Below, piece after piece: positions 1-9,705 of a DNA stretch of 59,336 bases. The stretch comes from Alphaproteobacteria bacterium (lineage in GTDB: Bacteria > Pseudomonadota > Alphaproteobacteria > UBA9219). The notes beneath the pieces were generated by a model. It ran no database searches, had not been told where the DNA came from, and saw only the letters and a program-made list of their open reading frames with translations. Position 1 is the stretch's first letter; the number at the start of each line of letters is the position of its first letter. The stretch spans positions 1-59,336 of the forward strand of contig JABDAH010000008.1 of the NCBI GenBank assembly GCA_013289265.1, written 5' to 3'. The position numbers and the translations under genes were made by a program.

Positions 1-1
1 C

Positions 2-2368
2 ACCATTCCGGCCACAGCGGACCTGTTGGATGCTATAGCCAACATGCCTTTAGGCGCCGTGATTTTACCCGGCCTCGATCAGCAATTGAATGAAGAAGCG
101 TGGCAGGCCATAGGTCCGAGCCATCCGCAATATGGCCTCAAGAAATTATTGGAAAAATTCGAAGTTGAGCGGCGCGATGTAGGTTTATGGCAAGTATACG
201 GGCAGCAAGAGTACACGAATTCCTCCCCCCTTGAGGGGGAGGCTAGGAGGGGGGGCGATCCACAATCCGAATATGTGGAGCAAAGGATGGCCCTCTCCCC
301 TAACCCCTCCCTCGAGGGGAGAGGAATGGCACACTGTAGCTCTCGCACTTACTTGCTGCAAACCACCATGTTGCCGGCGGAAGTGACGGAGCAATGGCGC
401 CATCTGACGAGAGAGAATATTGCCAAGAATGCAGTGGAAGGCCTGGCACGGGTAGAGACCAATCACCCGCAAGAAGAAGCGCAGGTCATTGCGTTGATGA
501 TGCGGAAGGTTCTGGATACGTCAGACAAAACGGCCGCGCTCGTCACGCCTGACCGCGCTTTGGCCGAACGTGTTTGCACGATGCTTTCGCGCTGGGGAAT
601 TGCCGCAAATGACTCCGCCGGCTCTTCGCTCGCGGCGCAGCCTGTGGGCGCATTTCTGCAGGACGTATTGATGGTGGCGGCGCCGCATGCAGCATCGATA
701 GATTTTTTGTCACTACTGAAACATCCGTTGGCGGCTTGCGGACTTAATCCGTCTGAATGCAGGGCGCGCGCGAGGGAGGTTGAGATCAATGTCTGGCGCA
801 ATGAGAAACCCGAAACATCCGAATGGTTGCAACAATTGCAACAACAGCTGCAACCCATTACAGCAAGCTGGTATGAGAAACGTCCACTGCTGGACAGGCT
901 GAAAACCCATATAAAATTGGCCGAAACGTTAGCGACGACTGATATGGAAAAAGGTTCTGCGCGTTTGTGGCAGGAAGGTGCTGGCGAAGCTGCCGCCGAA
1001 TGGCTGGATGATTGGCAAAAAGCATCGCATCAATTTCCGCCGGTGACAGGGGAAGAATATGTGGGGCTATTCACCGAATTAATGCGTGCCGTAACCATTC
1101 GCCCCTCTTATGGCCAGCATCCGCGCCTGACTATTCTGGGTGCCCTGGAAGCGCGGTTGATACAGGCGGATCTGATCATTCTGGGCGGCATGAATGAGGG
1201 TGTCTGGCCACCGGAAGCGGCGATCGACCCATGGATGTCGCGCCCCATGAAGCAGGATTTCGGCCTGCCTTCGCCTGAAAGGCTGGTTGGCCTGTCAGCG
1301 CATGATTTTGTGCAGTTGGCCAGTGCGCCGGAAGTCGTTCTAACGCGTTCCAAACGGGCGGGCAGTGCCCCCACGGTGCCGTCGCGCTTTCTCCTACAGT
1401 TGGAAACAGTTCTGAAGGCCGTCGGGTATATTTCTGAAGCTGGAGATATTCTCAAACCACCAGAGCCCTGGCTGGAATGGGCGCAGCAGTTGGATGCCCC
1501 TGAAGTTCTGATCCAGATCAAGCCGCCGGAACCAAAGCCGCCTGTGGGTGCGCGGCCCAAGCAACTTTCGGTCACTGAAATCGGTACATGGCGGCGTAAC
1601 CCTTATGCGATTTATGCCAAGCATATTTTAAAACTTAGAAAATTGGGTGAACTGGAAGCGGATATTGATGCAGCGGACCGCGGCAGCATGATCCACGGCG
1701 CTTTGGATGAGTTTATAAAGAAATATCCGGATGAATTGCCAGCGAAGGCGGTTGATGAATTATTGGATGTAGGCCGCAAGATTTTCAGCGCCTTTGACCA
1801 GCATCCCGAAGTGCAGGCTTTCTGGTGGCCGCGTTTCGAGCGTATAGCTGCATGGTTTATCGAGCATGAGACGGAACGCAGGGACAGCGGCATAAAAATT
1901 CTGCAGGCCGAAGCCGACGGCAAAATGAGGCTCGGTGATTTTACGCTCAAAGGCCGTGCCGACCGCATCGACCAAATGCCGGGTGGTGGCCTGTCGATCA
2001 CGGATTACAAAACCGGCGGCGTACCGACGCAGAAGGAAATCAAGGCCGGGTTCGAGCCACAATTGCCTTTGCTGGCGCTGATTGCTGAAAAGGGTGGGTT
2101 TAAAAATATCCCGTCTCAGGCAACATCCGAGCTAGCCTATTGGAAACTAAGTGGCGGCCGGGTTGTGGCGGAAGAAAAACCGGTTGATGGGGATGTCGCC
2201 GAATTAATGCAGCAAGCGGCAGCCGGGCTGGAGCGATTAATTGAATTGTTCAGCAAGGCCGCTACGCCTTATCAGGCGGTTCCCAAACCGCAATATCAGC
2301 CGCGTTACGATGACTACGCACACCTGGCGCGGCTGGCTGAATGGGGCCGCACAGGAGGTGAGGAATGA
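2..2368 (+). CDS. addB: Double-strand break repair protein AddB, 5' end cut by window edge
   Basis: AddB is the non-motor nuclease subunit of the AddAB helicase-nuclease, which resects double-strand breaks for RecA loading (family knowledge). The frame is open from base 2, so the true start lies upstream; family members run to about 1000 residues and 789 codons are present here. The C-terminal RecB-like nuclease domain is clear: DRGSMIHGALDEF near nt 1676, then GRADRID and SITDYKTG near nt 1950-2010, which supply the metal-binding acids. The stop overlaps the addA start by 4 bases, so the two are translationally coupled. Odd feature: nt 219-330 are a palindromic repeat read in frame (residues such as SSPLEGEARRGGD and ALSPNPSLEGRG), with no counterpart that I recall in the family. 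The frame stays open through it, so the protein is probably still made. Confidence 0.93.
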   Translation, partial: TIPATADLLDAIANMPLGAVILPGLDQQLNEEAWQAIGPSHPQYGLKKLLEKFEVERRDVGLWQVYGQQEYTNSSPLEGEARRGGDPQSEYVEQRMALSPNPSLEGRGMAHCSSRTYLLQTTMLPAEVTEQWRHLTRENIAKNAVEGLARVETNHPQEEAQVIALMMRKVLDTSDKTAALVTPDRALAERVCTMLSRWGIAANDSAGSSLAAQPVGAFLQDVLMVAAPHAASIDFLSLLKHPLAACGLNPSECRARAREVEINVWRNEKPETSEWLQQLQQQLQPITASWYEKRPLLDRLKTHIKLAETLATTDMEKGSARLWQEGAGEAAAEWLDDWQKASHQFPPVTGEEYVGLFTELMRAVTIRPSYGQHPRLTILGALEARLIQADLIILGGMNEGVWPPEAAIDPWMSRPMKQDFGLPSPERLVGLSAHDFVQLASAPEVVLTRSKRAGSAPTVPSRFLLQLETVLKAVGYISEAGDILKPPEPWLEWAQQLDAPEVLIQIKPPEPKPPVGARPKQLSVTEIGTWRRNPYAIYAKHILKLRKLGELEADIDAADRGSMIHGALDEFIKKYPDELPAKAVDELLDVGRKIFSAFDQHPEVQAFWWPRFERIAAWFIEHETERRDSGIKILQAEADGKMRLGDFTLKGRADRIDQMPGGGLSITDYKTGGVPTQKEIKAGFEPQLPLLALIAEKGGFKNIPSQATSELAYWKLSGGRVVAEEKPVDGDVAELMQQAAAGLERLIELFSKAATPYQAVPKPQYQPRYDDYAHLARLAEWGRTGGEE
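219..330. repeat. G/C-rich palindromic element inserted in frame within addB
   Basis: Two G/C-rich hairpins, about nt 220-256 (CCTCCCCCCTTGAGGGGGAGG core) and nt 291-324 (CTCCCTCGAGGGGAG core), flank a small middle hairpin (TCCACA/TGTGGA, nt 260-280). The two outer blocks are also complementary to each other, so the whole unit can fold as one nested palindrome. The outer blocks match those at 11819-11943 and 18241-18367; the middle differs. It adds roughly 37 codons with no stop in the addB frame. I infer an element insertion; the exact ends need a comparison with an uninterrupted addB. Confidence 0.8.
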
Positions 2369-5300
2369 CCGAAGCTGTCCTTCTGAAACAGGTCCCGCCA
2401 CTGGAATTAGCGCCTGAAGTCAAACAGCGCCGCGCCTCTGACCCTGAAACATCAGTCTGGGTCAATGCCTCGGCGGGATCCGGCAAAACTACGGTTCTGA
2501 CAAACCGTGTGATGCGCTTACTGCTGGACGGCGTGAAACCGGAACGCATCCTGTGCCTGACTTACACGCGGGCGGCAGCAGCCGAAATGGCGATCCGCAT
2601 TACAGACAAACTTAGCCGCTGGGCAACCTGCAGCGATAACGATTTAAACGCCAGTATCGGCGATCTGCAGGGCTATGCACCCAGCCCAGAGCAGATGACC
2701 GAAGCGCGAAGGCTGTTCGCCCGAATTTTATCCTGCCCCGGCGGCATGCGTATTCGGACTATTCATGCTTTCTGTCAGGAAATTTTGCGGCGTTTTCCTA
2801 TCGAGGCAGGGCTGCCGCCGCATTTTACGGTGATAGAAGAAACTGACGCGCGCGCTTTGCAGGAAGAAGCGCAAACCGATTTATTGCAGCGTGCAGCCGC
2901 AGACCCCGGTGATGCTTTGGGGCAGGCGCTGAAAGTGCTTGTGCTTAATCTGGGTGAGCATGGTTTTACGGAGGCCATGCGTTCATCCCTGATGGAGCGT
3001 CCCCGGTTGCAGGCTGCGATTGCCAAAGCCGGTAGTGTTGAAAATCTGGTCATGTTGGTACGGGATCAATTGCAACTGGCGCCCGAAGATAGTTATGAAA
3101 CAATCTGCCATGCCGCTGTGCAGGATAGGGTTATACCGAAAACCGAATTGCAGCGCGTGGGAGAGGCGTTGGGTAGGGGCCTAAAAACCAGCCAGAAACT
3201 GGGTCGCGTTATCCTGAAATTTTTGGCGCTTATGCCTGTGGACCGGCAAGCAGCTTTCACTGATTATGCCGATGTGTTTTTCACGCAGAAAGGCGAATTC
3301 CTCAAGAAATATGCGGATAAGCAGACGCTCGCGGCGTGCGCGGAGGCTGAAGAAATCCTTAGCCGCGAAGCTGCCCGCCTGCAGTCGGTGCGCGAACGCC
3401 TGGAGACCGCGCAACTGGCGGAAACCACTGCGGCGACGCTGGTTTTTGGCTCGGCTTTGATCGAACAATTTGAGAAACGCAAAACGGCGCAGGCGGCACT
3501 GGATTACGACGATTTGATTATTAGAACCGACGCGCTGCTGCGCCGCCCCGGTATTGCGCCCTGGATTTTATTCAAGCTGGACGGCGGCATCGATCATATG
3601 CTGGTGGACGAGGCACAGGATACCAGCCGTGCGCAGTGGAGTATCGTCGCGGCCTTGGCTGATGAATTTTTTGCAGGCCTGACAGCGCGCACGCAAACCA
3701 ACCGTACCTTGTTTGTGGTCGGTGACGAAAAACAATCCATCTTTAGTTTCCAGCGTGCCGACCCCGAAGCTTTTCGACAAATGCGGGATTATTTTTCGCG
3801 GCGTATCAATGAGGCTGAGAAAAAATATGATGAAGTGCCAATGCGCGTTTCTTTCCGTTCCGCCCCCGCCATTTTGCAGGCGGTTGATAAAGTCTTTGCT
3901 GCCGCGCATGTAGTAAGTGGCGTTTCTGTAGAACCGGTCGAACATCTGCCGGTCCTGCCGCGCGTGGGCGATCCGCCCAAAATCGGGCGTGTAGAAGTCT
4001 GGCCACTACAGCCTGCGCCGAAAAAGGAAGAGGCGGACGAGGATGAATGGCAAGCCCCACTAGGTTATGAGAAAGAACAGGACCCGCAGGCAGAGTTGGC
4101 GCAACAGATAGCTGGCAAAATTAAAAATCTTTTAGACCAAGGTGAATGTGCCGCTGGTGATGTAATGATTTTGCTTCGCCGCCGCGGACGCTTTGCCGAT
4201 CTTATGGTGCGCGCGCTGAAAGAACGTAATGTGCCGGTTACCGGTGTCGACCGTATGCGCCTCATCCAGCAACTGCCTGTAATGGATCTGCTTGCACTAC
4301 TCCAGTTTGTTCTGTTGCCGGAGGATGATCTTAATCTGGCTACCGTCATGCGCGGGCCGCTGCTCGGCCTGAGCGAAGATGATCTGATGAATCTGGCCAT
4401 TGGCCGCGAAGGCACACTGTGGCAACGGTTGAATGAACTGCAGGGAAAACCAGCCTACGCCGCGGCCTGCAGTTATTTATCCGCTTTCCTTGCTATTGCT
4501 GATTTCACCACGCCCTTTGCGCTACTGGTTAAAATTCTTAACGAAACGTGCCCCGGCAGTGCTATCAGCGGCAAGCATGCTCTCTGGCAAAGACTTGGGC
4601 TGGACGCGCTGGACCCTATCGAAGAACTTTTGAATGCCGCGCAGAATTTCAGCCGCCGCCATACGCCGTCGCTGCAAAATTTCCTGCACTGGCTGATGGC
4701 AACCGAAGCCGACATCAAGCGTGAGTTGGACCGCAGTGGTGGGCAGGTGCGTATCATGACTGTGCACGCTTCCAAAGGGCTGGAAGCGCCGATAGTCTTT
4801 TTACCAGACAGCGCCAGCGTGCCGCGTATGCAGGATATACCTAAATTCCTGTGGGGCAGGGATGATTTACCGCTTTACGCTTCGCGCCGTCCCACAAGTG
4901 GCATGCCACGTTCCTTGTGGGAAACGGGCCGTCAGAAGCAGATGGAAGAATATCGCCGCCTTCTGTATGTCGCGCTGACGCGTGCCGCTAAACAGCTTTA
5001 TATTGTGGGCTGGGAAGCCGCCCGCAAAGAACCAAACAGCGAGCAGAGCTGGTATAATATTGCCAAAGACGCACTGCAGGATTTGCATCAACCAGCCGCA
5101 ACCCAAACCGAGCCGCAGCCGGAGATTGTTTTTGCTGATCCTGACTTTGGCAAAGTGAAAAAGAAAACCAGTTCCCCAATTGAAACTGCATCTAAGCAGG
5201 TACTGCCCGATTGGATCAGGAAATCACCGCCGGAAGAACAGCGTGCAATAAAGGTGGCGGTGCCGTCGCAAGCGGCGCAGGCTCCGGCAACAGCAACGCC

Positions 5301-5793
5301 GGACAGCGTCTTTGCCCGCGGGCGCATCATTCACCGTTTGCTGGAAAGCCTGCCATCTGTTGAAATTGCCCGCCGTGCGGAAGTGGCTGCGCGTTTTCTT
5401 GCCAACCCGCAGCATCAATTGTCGCAGGCGCAGCAGAACGAAATCCGCGATGAAGTTCTGAACATTCTCACGCATCCCGATTATGCGCCTTTGTTCGGGC
5501 CGGACAGCCGTGCCGAAGTGCCATTGGTCGGTCATGTCAAAGGTCAGGCGATGTCGGGGCAGGTGGATAGACTATGTATGGTCGGCGATGAAGTCTGGAT
5601 CGTCGATTATAAAACTAACCGTCCGCCGCCGGAAAGCCTGTCCGGCGTGCCTGAAATCTACCGTCAGCAGCTGGCCGCTTACCGTGCCATCTTGCAGGAA
5701 ATTTACCCGGGCAAAGCGATTCGCTGCTTCCTGCTCTGGACCTATAAATTGCGTTTTATGGAGCTTCCGGCGGATTTTCTCTGCGGTACTTGA
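2365..5793 (+). CDS. addA: Double-strand break repair helicase-nuclease AddA
   Basis: AddA is the UvrD-type motor and second nuclease of AddAB. Walker A is ASAGSGKT at residues 35-42. Later motifs in order are DEAQDTSRAQW (motif II, near nt 3607), VVGDEKQSIFSFQRA (motif III), VRIMTVHASKGLEAPIV (motif V) and LYVALTRAAKQLYIVG (motif VI). The C-terminal nuclease carries RGRIIHRLLE and then SGQVDRL and VDYKTNR. At 1142 residues it is of normal family length. The start is ATG in a 4-base overlap with addB, preceded by a strong AGGAGGTGAGGA ribosome binding site at 2352-2363. It works with addB as one complex in the cytoplasm. Confidence 0.96.
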   Translation: MTEAVLLKQVPPLELAPEVKQRRASDPETSVWVNASAGSGKTTVLTNRVMRLLLDGVKPERILCLTYTRAAAAEMAIRITDKLSRWATCSDNDLNASIGDLQGYAPSPEQMTEARRLFARILSCPGGMRIRTIHAFCQEILRRFPIEAGLPPHFTVIEETDARALQEEAQTDLLQRAAADPGDALGQALKVLVLNLGEHGFTEAMRSSLMERPRLQAAIAKAGSVENLVMLVRDQLQLAPEDSYETICHAAVQDRVIPKTELQRVGEALGRGLKTSQKLGRVILKFLALMPVDRQAAFTDYADVFFTQKGEFLKKYADKQTLAACAEAEEILSREAARLQSVRERLETAQLAETTAATLVFGSALIEQFEKRKTAQAALDYDDLIIRTDALLRRPGIAPWILFKLDGGIDHMLVDEAQDTSRAQWSIVAALADEFFAGLTARTQTNRTLFVVGDEKQSIFSFQRADPEAFRQMRDYFSRRINEAEKKYDEVPMRVSFRSAPAILQAVDKVFAAAHVVSGVSVEPVEHLPVLPRVGDPPKIGRVEVWPLQPAPKKEEADEDEWQAPLGYEKEQDPQAELAQQIAGKIKNLLDQGECAAGDVMILLRRRGRFADLMVRALKERNVPVTGVDRMRLIQQLPVMDLLALLQFVLLPEDDLNLATVMRGPLLGLSEDDLMNLAIGREGTLWQRLNELQGKPAYAAACSYLSAFLAIADFTTPFALLVKILNETCPGSAISGKHALWQRLGLDALDPIEELLNAAQNFSRRHTPSLQNFLHWLMATEADIKRELDRSGGQVRIMTVHASKGLEAPIVFLPDSASVPRMQDIPKFLWGRDDLPLYASRRPTSGMPRSLWETGRQKQMEEYRRLLYVALTRAAKQLYIVGWEAARKEPNSEQSWYNIAKDALQDLHQPAATQTEPQPEIVFADPDFGKVKKKTSSPIETASKQVLPDWIRKSPPEEQRAIKVAVPSQAAQAPATATPDSVFARGRIIHRLLESLPSVEIARRAEVAARFLANPQHQLSQAQQNEIRDEVLNILTHPDYAPLFGPDSRAEVPLVGHVKGQAMSGQVDRLCMVGDEVWIVDYKTNRPPPESLSGVPEIYRQQLAAYRAILQEIYPGKAIRCFLLWTYKLRFMELPADFLCGT

Positions 5794-5849
5794 TATGCGC
5801 CGTTATGCGCACTAGATAATAATCTTGATATTTAAACAGGAGATCCCCC

Positions 5850-6176
5850 ATGGGCGCAGCCACCAAAGCCATTACCGACACCAGTTTCGAAGCCGATGTT
5901 TTAAAATCAGGACAACCGGTATTGGTGGATTTCTGGGCGGAATGGTGCGGTCCCTGCAAGATGATCGGGCCTATCCTTGAAGAAATCGCCGGTGAAATGG
6001 GCGGGCAGGTTACAATCGCCAAAATGAATGTCGATGAAAATCCGATGACGCCGAGCAAATACGGCATTCGCGGTATTCCCACCATGATGCTGTTCAAGGG
6101 TGGCGAGCTGAAAGCTACCAAAGTTGGCGCCCTGCCCAAAGCCGCGCTTCAGGCATGGATCAAGGAACAAATCTAA
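5850..6176 (+). CDS. trxA: Thioredoxin
   Basis: A small dithiol-disulfide oxidoreductase of 108 residues, the usual single-domain size. The WCGPCK active site is at residues 32-37 (Cys33 and Cys36), and the cis-proline loop [11 protein letters not shown] follows. There is no signal peptide, so it acts in the cytoplasm as electron donor to reductases. An AGGAGAT ribosome binding site precedes the ATG. It sits 56 bases after addA, an order common in alphaproteobacteria. Its stop overlaps the convergent LysR gene by 4 bases, leaving no room for a terminator between them. Confidence 0.97.
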   Translation: MGAATKAITDTSFEADVLKSGQPVLVDFWAEWCGPCKMIGPILEEIAGEMGGQVTIAKMNVDENPMTPSKYGIRGIPTMMLFKGGELKATKVGALPKAALQAWIKEQI

Positions 6177-7078
6177 ACCGCGCTTTTTGCCGTTTTTATA
6201 AAGTTCTGCACGAGGGGTGATGTGTCATTGCTGCGATAGGTTAGCGACAGTGGCATGATGCGGTGAGCGCGTGGAATAAAGTTACAAGAATGCAAAACCG
6301 TGCCACTAGGTCGAATACGGTTATAAAATTCCGGAATAAAACTGATGCCCTGGGTCGCTGCGGCGATATTCATATTAAACGCTATCTGAATTACATCGGT
6401 ACGAATATCTGGCTCAAAATCCTCCTTCCGGCATGCTGTAATCAGCGCATCGTAAAAAGGCGTGCGGGTCTGCCGCAAGGTTAAGTATATCGTTTCATTT
6501 TTAAGATCACGGGCATTGATCATGCGTCTGTGCGCCAATCTGTGCTCCCGCGACATAATCAGCTTTAGCTCGTCGTTACTAAGCGGCAAAACGGTGATGT
6601 CAGAAGACGCATCGTCATGTGTTGCCCAGATAAAGCAAAAATCCAGTTTACGATGAAGTAATCCGTCCAACTGTTTTTCACCAATGTTTTCGTGCAGTTC
6701 CAGCCCGATATTCGGGTAAAGTCTGGTAAAATTCCTGAAAATGTTCGAAGGCAAAGAGCTGATGGGGGCCGAATAATTCAGGCCAATCCGCAATGTACCC
6801 GTCTGGCCTTCAGCGGCTCTTCTGGCCCGCATCCCAGCTTTGGTCATATCGGCAAGGATAAGGCGTGCGTCTTTTAAAAACTGTTCGCCAGCCGGGGTGA
6901 TTTCGACTTTACGTTTGGTGCGAACGAAAAGCTTCACACCCAGATCATATTCCAAAGCCGCAATCTGTTGGCTCAGTGGTGGCTGCGACATGTGCAAGCG
7001 CTTGGCCGCATTGCCGAAATGCAGTTCCTCGGCAACGGCAACGAAGTAACGCAACTGGCGGCGGTCAAAGTTATTCAT
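6173..7078 (-). CDS. LysR-family transcriptional regulator
   Basis: A 301-residue protein of standard LysR length. The N-terminal winged helix-turn-helix spans about residues 6-65 ([19 protein letters not shown], then [14 protein letters not shown]). The substrate-binding domain follows from about residue 90 ([13 protein letters not shown]). It is transcribed away from the small ORF at 7159 and the TSUP permease at 7452, the usual LysR arrangement. The 80-base gap holds ATAGT direct repeats within an A/T-rich stretch that could be its binding region. Regulating the permease is therefore a reasonable inference; the inducer is unknown. Confidence 0.9.
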   Translation of the reverse strand: MNNFDRRQLRYFVAVAEELHFGNAAKRLHMSQPPLSQQIAALEYDLGVKLFVRTKRKVEITPAGEQFLKDARLILADMTKAGMRARRAAEGQTGTLRIGLNYSAPISSLPSNIFRNFTRLYPNIGLELHENIGEKQLDGLLHRKLDFCFIWATHDDASSDITVLPLSNDELKLIMSREHRLAHRRMINARDLKNETIYLTLRQTRTPFYDALITACRKEDFEPDIRTDVIQIAFNMNIAAATQGISFIPEFYNRIRPSGTVLHSCNFIPRAHRIMPLSLTYRSNDTSPLVQNFIKTAKSAV

Positions 7079-7158
7079 ATGAAAATAATATCAATAGTGA
7101 ATGAATAGTATATTTCACATATTTATCAGATTGGGTCAATGTTGAGGAGTTCTAAATA

Positions 7159-7431
7159 ATGATGGAGAACTCCATGTTTGATTTTGTTGTTGATGTAGAA
7201 AAGAAAGATGAGGCTGATCTCCGGATTCCAGATGAGCTTAACTATGAATTTCCATGCGAAGTGCCTTGCGATGAGGAAGGAGTGAAGCCGCGCGATAGGA
7301 AGTCGCAATCATTTGTAGGGTGCGCGCATACTGCTTTGCGACGTCGTCAAGCATATGCATTGAGAACGGCAAGTTATTCTAGACTTAATCGAAACAATCA
7401 CGCAAAAATTAAGATATTAGCGATTGCGTAA
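7159..7431 (+). CDS. Small hypothetical protein of uncertain reality
   Basis: A 90-codon ORF with GAGGAG at 7143-7148 placed 10 bases before two adjacent ATG codons. The first half is acidic (FDFVVDVEKKDEADLRIPDE) and the second half basic with many Arg and Ala codons. I see no domain. It lies between the divergent LysR gene and the permease, so it may simply be leader sequence of the permease transcript. The well-placed ribosome binding site is the only positive evidence. Confidence 0.4.
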   Translation: MMENSMFDFVVDVEKKDEADLRIPDELNYEFPCEVPCDEEGVKPRDRKSQSFVGCAHTALRRRQAYALRTASYSRLNRNNHAKIKILAIA

Positions 7432-7451
7432 CTTTCTGCTGCAGGATGTAT

Positions 7452-8234
7452 ATGTCTGAAATTTCTTTCGCGACATTTGGTGCGCTGTTTTGTCTGGCGC
7501 TGGTGGCGGGGACTGTGGATGCGATGGCTGGCGGGGGTGGTTTGTTGACTGTTCCCGGCCTCTTGGCATCGGGTCTTGATCCGGTGTCAGCCTTTGCGAC
7601 CAATAAATTGCAGGCTATTTTTAGTTCACTCAGTGCCGCTTTGCATTTTTGGCGCAAGGGTAAAATTAAGCCGCGCGATCATCTTTTGCCAGCTTTGGCC
7701 GCTTTTATCGGGGGCCTGTTTGGTGCAGTAAGCTTGTCTTTAGCTGATCCAAGAACCTTAAAAACCTACGTGCCGTTTTTATTGATTGCTATTGCCATTT
7801 GGATTTTGTGCAGTCCTAAATTAGGCGATGTACCGCGAAAAGCGCGCCTATCTTTTGTCGCGGCCTCACTAACACTTATCCCACTGATTGCTTTTTACGA
7901 TGGTTTCATGGGGCCGGGGACCGGCGCTTTCTTTGCTTTAAGCGCCGTTGCCGTTTTGGGTGTGAAGTTGGACGAAGCCACGGTTCGCGCCAAGATTTAT
8001 AATTTGATGAGCAATGCCGGTAGCCTGATATTCTTCATCTGGGCCGGACATGTGGTTTGGATTTGCGGCTGCGTAATGGCTGTGGGCATGATGATTGGCG
8101 GCAATATTGGCGCCCGCCTTGTCCTGCGTCACGGCACAGGGTTGATTAAACCGCTCTTGGTTGTGATGTCGCTGGCGATGAGCGCCAAATTGCTGTGGCA
8201 GCAAGGCACGTTACAATATCTGCTCGGGTTTTAG
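7452..8234 (+). CDS. TSUP (TauE/SafE, YfcA-like) membrane permease
   Basis: A hydrophobic protein of about 260 residues with roughly eight predicted membrane spans. It carries the two family signature repeats: GTVDAMAGGGGLLTVP near the N-terminus and FYDGFMGPGTGAFFAL in the second half. TSUP proteins move sulfite, sulfoacetate or similar small anions across the inner membrane; the substrate here cannot be read from sequence. I prefer the ATG at 7452, five bases after AGGA, over the in-frame ATG at 7446. The divergent LysR gene upstream is the likely regulator. The stop overlaps the convergent flavoprotein gene by 4 bases. Confidence 0.88.
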   Translation: MSEISFATFGALFCLALVAGTVDAMAGGGGLLTVPGLLASGLDPVSAFATNKLQAIFSSLSAALHFWRKGKIKPRDHLLPALAAFIGGLFGAVSLSLADPRTLKTYVPFLLIAIAIWILCSPKLGDVPRKARLSFVAASLTLIPLIAFYDGFMGPGTGAFFALSAVAVLGVKLDEATVRAKIYNLMSNAGSLIFFIWAGHVVWICGCVMAVGMMIGGNIGARLVLRHGTGLIKPLLVVMSLAMSAKLLWQQGTLQYLLGF

Positions 8235-9631
8235 AACCCCGTTGCGATCCGCTCGACCAGTTGCTTGACCGTCGGTACAAAGCCGTTGGCGTACCAGGGG
8301 TCCGTCGCAAAGCGGTAGGCGTTATGGCCCGCGAACATCAGCTGTTGTTCGACATCGCCGTCATGGCTGATATTCTGCAGGGTCTTCTGGATACAGAAGC
8401 TGCGTGGATCGGGCTTGTGACCTGTAGTGCCGGCTTCATTCTGCGACCAGTTGGAGAAATGGCAGGCTGACAGGCATCCCATGCAGGCAACCTGGTCGGC
8501 CAGAATTTGTTGCGCACTTTCGGGGGTAACGAATACCAATGTGCTGTCAGGCGTGCGCAAAGGTTTGCTGAAACCGGCATCGATCCAGCCCTTGGCATGG
8601 GCCCTGTCGCCCGGCGTCAGGTAAACAGGTTTACCGACCGCGCCAATCTGGAAGGGTTCGGTATGCTCGCCTACCTGATCAACTGAGTAGGCAATCTGGC
8701 GCTCGGACCGTTCATGCAGATCCTGCAGGAAAGGATTGCGCACGGCAGAGGAATAAAAACCGGTTGGTGAGAATTTGTTGAGATAAACATCTCCCGCTTT
8801 CAACGTCAGCAGGCGCGTTTTCCATGCGTGGGAAATGGGGCTTTCCTTGGTCAGCAACGGCCTTGTACCGAACTGGAAAGCGATGGGGCCGAGTTCCGGA
8901 TTGCCGAGCCAATGTTCCCATTCGGAAATCCACCAAACGCCGCCTGCCATCACGATCGGCACACTATCCTTGACGCCGAGCTCGCGCATCATGGCGCGCA
9001 GGGCGACGACGCGCGGGTAGGGATCTTCCGGCTTCTTCGGATCTTCGCTGTTGGACAGGCCGTTATGACCGCCCGCCAGCCATGGATCTTCATACACAAC
9101 GCCGCCCAGCTTTTCGCTATGCTTGTTGTAGGCGCGCAGCCACAAAGCGCGGAACGCGCGGGCTGAGGAGACGATAGGATAGTAATAAATATTGTGCCGC
9201 ACGGCTATTTCGGCAACCTTGTAAGGCATGCCGGCACCGCAGGTAACGCCGTGGATCAAACCTTTGGCGCCTTCCAGAATATTTTCCAGAATCTGTTCCG
9301 CTGCCCCCATTTCCCACAACACATTGACGTGGATACGGCCCTGACCGTTGGAAAGCTCATGCGCCTTGCGGGCTTGAGTGATGCCACCCTGAATGGCGTA
9401 TTTGATTAATTCTTCGTGGCGTGCGCGGCGATCTTTGCCAGTGTAAATCTGGGGAATGACATTGCCTGCCGCATCGTAGCTGTCAGCATTGACGCCGGAA
9501 AATGTGCCGACGCCGCCAGCAGATGCCCAGGAGCCGGAGCTTTCACCGTTAGACACGGAAATACCTTTGCCGCCTTCGATGAGAGGCAGAACTTCGCGAC
9601 CAGAAATAACCAAGGGATTAAGAGGCTTCAC
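8231..9631 (-). CDS. Nitronate monooxygenase-like flavin oxidoreductase
   Basis: A 466-residue protein resembling the NAD(P)H-dependent flavin oxidoreductase / nitronate monooxygenase family, an FMN-binding TIM barrel. Supporting segments are EGGKGISVSNGESSGSWA with GGVGTFSG at the N-terminus, LIHGVTCGAGMPYKVAEIA in the middle, and IVMAGGVWW followed by FQFGTRPLLT in the phosphate-binding half. It is longer than typical 320-380-residue members. The C-terminal extra segment holds ACMGCLSACHF, a CxxCxxxC cluster that could bind metal. True substrate unknown. It stands alone on its strand, facing the permease tail to tail. Confidence 0.8.
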   Translation of the reverse strand: MKPLNPLVISGREVLPLIEGGKGISVSNGESSGSWASAGGVGTFSGVNADSYDAAGNVIPQIYTGKDRRARHEELIKYAIQGGITQARKAHELSNGQGRIHVNVLWEMGAAEQILENILEGAKGLIHGVTCGAGMPYKVAEIAVRHNIYYYPIVSSARAFRALWLRAYNKHSEKLGGVVYEDPWLAGGHNGLSNSEDPKKPEDPYPRVVALRAMMRELGVKDSVPIVMAGGVWWISEWEHWLGNPELGPIAFQFGTRPLLTKESPISHAWKTRLLTLKAGDVYLNKFSPTGFYSSAVRNPFLQDLHERSERQIAYSVDQVGEHTEPFQIGAVGKPVYLTPGDRAHAKGWIDAGFSKPLRTPDSTLVFVTPESAQQILADQVACMGCLSACHFSNWSQNEAGTTGHKPDPRSFCIQKTLQNISHDGDVEQQLMFAGHNAYRFATDPWYANGFVPTVKQLVERIATGF

Positions 9632-9705
9632 GCACTTTCCTTTTCAAGAGCAACGGCGAAGTATAGCGTCAAATAAAGGTGGTTCCAGCCTTTTAAGACA
9701 TTTTA

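Noticed and set aside
79-472. Two reverse-strand ORFs (about 90 aa each) across the addB repeat
   Set aside because: They read through the palindrome and the antisense of addB; composition is repeat-derived and there is no ribosome binding site.
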